Assembly: GCA_947649495.1 (NCBI GenBank)
Contig: CANSRU010000006.1
Location: 62,001-126,000, forward strand
Length of the DNA: 64,000 nucleotides
Reading direction: 5' to 3'
Source: an uncultured Porphyromonadaceae bacterium
GTDB lineage: Bacteria > Bacteroidota > Bacteroidia > Bacteroidales > Muribaculaceae
Both the position numbers and the translations under genes were made by a program. The notes beneath the pieces were generated by a model. The model was not told the DNA's origin. It did not search any database and saw only the letters and a program-made list of their open reading frames with translations. Shown here in pieces: positions 60,829-64,000 of the stretch (within the stretch, counting starts at the first letter, position 1; each line of letters opens with the position of its first letter).

Positions 60829-61059
60829 TTATTTACGTGATTTTATCGCGCCGTGTTGGCACACTCGTACACATTTATTGCAACCGATGCAAGCCGAGGC
60901 ATTTTTGATTTTGATATGACGGTGTCCAAGGAAATCAATCTTGCCGAACACCTGTTTGGGGCAAGCGTTGAAACACTCCCAGCAGGCTACACAGTTGCGA
61001 GTATTGATGGTGATGTATGCCGTCATGTGACGGTCGCGTAATTTATCGAATATTCCCAT
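60829..61059 (-). CDS. 2x[4Fe-4S] ferredoxin-like protein
   Basis: CVACWECFNACPKQ and CIGCNKCVRVCQHGA. Confidence 0.92.
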   Translation of the reverse strand: MGIFDKLRDRHMTAYITINTRNCVACWECFNACPKQVFGKIDFLGHRHIKIKNASACIGCNKCVRVCQHGAIKSRK

Positions 61060-61127
61060 AGTTTTTTATTGCAAAATAACTTGCTTTTAATCAGTCTGGG
61101 AATAGCCTATTTAATGCAAAAGTTGGA

Positions 61128-61973
61128 TTATTCAATGCATGCGTGACGAAAACTCTTTGGACTTACAGATGCATGCCGGCTGAACAATCGGGAGAAATAG
61201 CTGTAATCTACATATCCAAGGTTGAGGGCTATTTCTTGCGTGCTAAGTTTAGTATAACACAATTCTCTTTTCGCAAGCATTGTTACATATTCGCCAATCA
61301 GACAACTGGCATTTTTTCCTGTCACCGACTTTACAGCTTCATTGAGATAAACACCTGAAACGTTCAGCATTGAGGCATATTCAGTTGGACTCTTTACAGT
61401 GCGGATATTTTGTTCCATCAGCTGTTGAAATTTCAGGACAAGACGGATATAACGATTGGGAACAGACGGATGACTGGGTGTTATATTGGCTATCACCATG
61501 TGTTTTATGGCATTGACCAATGACAATTCGATTTCACGAGCCGTTTTATGCCTTTTCTTGAGTACGTTATAAAGTTGTATAATATCGTGAAGGTCATCTT
61601 CTTTCAGCTCAATTATTTTATTGCCAAACTGTAATTCCCGAATGGCCAGCATGTCTTTATCGCTTAATAGTTCGGGAGAGAGAAGGAGAGCAAAGCCATT
61701 TGTATCCGTACAAGGCTCTGAGGCATGAACCTGACCGGGAAATATGATAATCGCATTCCCGGCGTTCAATTCATATTTTTCAAAATCAACTGACAAATGT
61801 TGGCTTCCGGAAATAACAATCCCTACAAGAAAGAAGTTGTCACGATGAAAACAATATGTATGCCTTCTTACCTCTCCATCATTATTATGGCGAAGCATGA
61901 ATGGGCGGTCTGTTATTGCAGTCAGCTTATGCTCCGGAATTTTGTTTTCTGTCAACATTGCAATAATTCTCAA
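61128..61973 (-). CDS. AraC-family transcriptional regulator
   Basis: N-terminal cupin-like domain; C-term AKRELCYTKLSTQEIALNLGYVDYSYFSRLFSRHASVSPKSFR. Confidence 0.93.
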   Translation of the reverse strand: MRIIAMLTENKIPEHKLTAITDRPFMLRHNNDGEVRRHTYCFHRDNFFLVGIVISGSQHLSVDFEKYELNAGNAIIIFPGQVHASEPCTDTNGFALLLSPELLSDKDMLAIRELQFGNKIIELKEDDLHDIIQLYNVLKKRHKTAREIELSLVNAIKHMVIANITPSHPSVPNRYIRLVLKFQQLMEQNIRTVKSPTEYASMLNVSGVYLNEAVKSVTGKNASCLIGEYVTMLAKRELCYTKLSTQEIALNLGYVDYSYFSRLFSRHASVSPKSFRHACIE

Positions 61974-62368
61974 TTTTATTAAATTGAGTGACCTTATAAT
62001 TACGTTTTATCTCATCAATGGATTTGGCTCCTATGCCGAAATTCTCATCTGGGAGTTCCTTGATGATTACAGCGAAAACTAAAATGGCCCATCCACAAGC
62101 AAAGTTACGAATTTTTCAGAAGTTCTAAGATTTTTAATCACTGCTGACTTTCAGGTTGAGACCTATGCTTAATTAAACGTTCAAAAACTCCGCACATATA
62201 ATAACATGGCCCGAATACCGAGCCACACACATGGATTTACCCATACAGGAAGCCCTGCGCAGATTTAGAGCCATCAAACGAGGTCAGAATCCAAACACCA
62301 TGACAGGCGGAATACACAATAAAAATAGCACTCAGGGGCGTTTAACATGCCTGTTTTGAGCATAATAT

Positions 62369-62399
62369 TGTAAATGTAAAGATTTGTTACTAATTTTAC
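62369..62399 (+). promoter_or_regulatory. Promoter for ncRNA copy R
   Basis: TTG (62369-62371)-N20-TAATTTTA (62392-62399). Confidence 0.55.
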
Positions 62400-62403
62400 G
62401 GTC

Positions 62404-62743
62404 GCAGACCGCATCGCAGAGCCCGGTCATGGGCAATGTGGGTGGGGTTGCAAATGTAATCGGCTTGCCGCTTGGCTTGCCAAGACATATGAAAAGCGTT
62501 TACTCGACGCTCTTTCTTGACGCATAGAAATCTGGTAAATTTCAATCACTGTCAAGAATGAAGCAAACAGTAGATGCCTTGTGGATATGTATATTCCGTC
62601 CAATTCGGCGCATGAGCGTTGGGTATGGGCGTATCGCATATTCTGCGTGAGGCTCTGCATCGTTTGCTCGTTCAACAGTGATGGGCAATACCAGAGCCTC
62701 TATGCGTGGGACGAGCAAACAGTACGGCTCTCACGCTTTTTCT
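62404..62743 (+). ncRNA. Candidate structured RNA, copy R
   Basis: Conserved with copy L (846-1164); terminator GCGTGAG...CTCACGC + TTTTTC; compensatory helices; one extra ~25-nt insertion with mini-hairpins. Confidence 0.8.
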
Positions 62744-62797
62744 ATATAAACCAATCAATCGCCAATGAGGTGGGCCCAGCGGCACTTTTTATGCCGA

Positions 62798-63208
62798 ATG
62801 AAAATCTTTTTAATCTATGGAGAGAAAGATGCCGGGAAAAGTACTTCTTGCTCCAAAATCCTGAAACTTCTGTTGGCTCTCGGTGCCAAGGTGAAATTCT
62901 ACGACACCTTTTCTTGGGGCGATTTCAAGGCTCTTGTGACATTCGAGAATAAACTCATCGGTATCTATACTCCCGGCGATGAACGTGCTCATCTTTGTGA
63001 GGCAATTGCTTTCGGCTATGATAATGGTTGCGACATATTGGTCGCACCGGTGCGCAAAGGCATTGCCTATAATGCTCCGCTTGAAGAAATTTCTAACAAG
63101 GACGAGGCCGAATGGGTTGAGATAGCAAAAGGTGCAGATGAAGCTGAAATGGAACATCTTGAAAATGGTTTGGCAATTAATATTCTCAACAAGATTTATA
63201 ACGCCTGA
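62798..63208 (+). CDS. Small P-loop NTPase-like protein
   Basis: MKIFLIYGEKDAGKSTSCSKILKLL: Walker A GxxxxGKS; ATG at 62798 chosen because the ORF start 62765 lies inside the conserved element. Confidence 0.7.
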   Translation: MKIFLIYGEKDAGKSTSCSKILKLLLALGAKVKFYDTFSWGDFKALVTFENKLIGIYTPGDERAHLCEAIAFGYDNGCDILVAPVRKGIAYNAPLEEISNKDEAEWVEIAKGADEAEMEHLENGLAINILNKIYNA

Positions 63209-63210
63209 TT

Positions 63211-64000
63211 ATGAAAACTAAAATCTTATCGCTGATAATGTTGCTTGGAGTGACATTAGCAGCCTTTGCCGATGAGGTCAAGAAGCCAACGGTGATGATA
63301 CTGCCAAGTGACAACTGGTGCACCCAGCGCTACTTCACACAGAAATTCGACAATCAGGGAACAACTGTCAGCGTCCCCGATTACCAGCGTGCGTTTGTTG
63401 AAGACATCGAACTGCCACAGGTCATTTCTAAGATAGGCAGCGTGCTGACATCTATGGGCTACTCACTCAAGGATGCCGAGCAGGAAATCAAGTCGCTCAA
63501 TGTGAAGCAGGTCGAGGACAACGCCCTGACGAGCAAAACCTCAGGCGCGATGATTGCCGAGACTCCGCTTGAGGTGCTCAAGCGCCGTATGAAATCCGAC
63601 ATCGTTATCCAGCTTTGGTGGAACATCACCAAAGACCCTGCAGGAAAAATTGTGTCGTTCACACTCGAAGCGTTCGACGCATACACCAACAAGCGAATTG
63701 CAACGTCAACCGGCAACTCTAAACCGACATCCGCAGCAATTCCCGTGGCATTGGAGACGGCGGTTAAAGAGAACGTCAAGGAATTTGACAAGCAGCTCGA
63801 CAAGTGGTATGCCGATCAAAAGAAAAATGGCCGTGAAATCGCTCTGACCGTGCGCTGCTGGGATAATTGGGAGAACGACCTTGAAACTGAGTATGATGGA
63901 GAGGAGCTAACCGATTGCATTCAGCAATGGATACGCGGAAATACGGTCAATGCTTCATTCAATCTCAGCGATGGCACAGAGTCATTCGCCCAATTTGAAC
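63211..64000 (+). CDS. DUF6175-like secreted protein, 3'-truncated by window edge (absent from ORF track)
   Basis: MKTKILSLIMLLGVTLAAFADEVKKPTVMILPSDNWCTQRYFTQKFDNQGTTVSVPDYQRAF..., open to window end. Confidence 0.75.
   Translation, partial: MKTKILSLIMLLGVTLAAFADEVKKPTVMILPSDNWCTQRYFTQKFDNQGTTVSVPDYQRAFVEDIELPQVISKIGSVLTSMGYSLKDAEQEIKSLNVKQVEDNALTSKTSGAMIAETPLEVLKRRMKSDIVIQLWWNITKDPAGKIVSFTLEAFDAYTNKRIATSTGNSKPTSAAIPVALETAVKENVKEFDKQLDKWYADQKKNGREIALTVRCWDNWENDLETEYDGEELTDCIQQWIRGNTVNASFNLSDGTESFAQFE

Noticed and set aside
62232-62360. 43-codon ORF MDLPIQEALRRFRAIKRGQNPNTMTGGIHNKNSTQGRLTCLF
   Set aside because: Too short, no recognisable family, immediately upstream of ncRNA R promoter; cannot be supported.
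62427-62952. ORFs 62427-62675(-) and 62581-62952(+) as proteins
   Set aside because: Overlap ncRNA copy R and the P-loop gene; same reasoning as copy L.
1-64000. CRISPR arrays, tRNA/rRNA genes, diversity-generating retroelement or retron
   Set aside because: No regularly spaced repeats, no tRNA T-loop GTTCRA-type pattern recognised, and no reverse transcriptase ORF in the track.

Overview
The window is about 64 kb of a Bacteroidales chromosome, probably Muribaculaceae-like judging from protein families and the TAnnTTTG promoter grammar (inference). Most of it is housekeeping and outer-membrane nutrient-uptake genes. These include metK behind a probable SAM riboswitch, pheT, a yebC-like gene, greA, cdd, an L-serine dehydratase gene, a PpiD-like foldase gene, three TonB-receptor loci (one a SusC/D/E/F-type locus), GH89, a clan-GH-D-like hydrolase, a C69 peptidase, an EmrAB/TolC-like efflux operon and a helicase-DUF2290 defence candidate. 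The strongest unexplained signal is at the two ends. An approximately 320-340 nt element occurs twice in inverted orientation (about 846-1164 on the minus strand and 62404-62743 on the plus strand). Each copy has its own Bacteroidetes-type promoter (TTG-N20-TAnnTTTR), a conserved body and a long terminator hairpin ending in TTTTTC, and each lies 45-50 nt upstream of an unrelated outward-reading gene. Two helices differ in sequence between the copies but stay perfectly complementary within each copy, giving 8 compensated base-pair changes. This is direct evidence for a conserved structured RNA (ncRNA or leader) that the ORF track does not explain. All work was done by eye, with no database searches; family names come from motif recognition.
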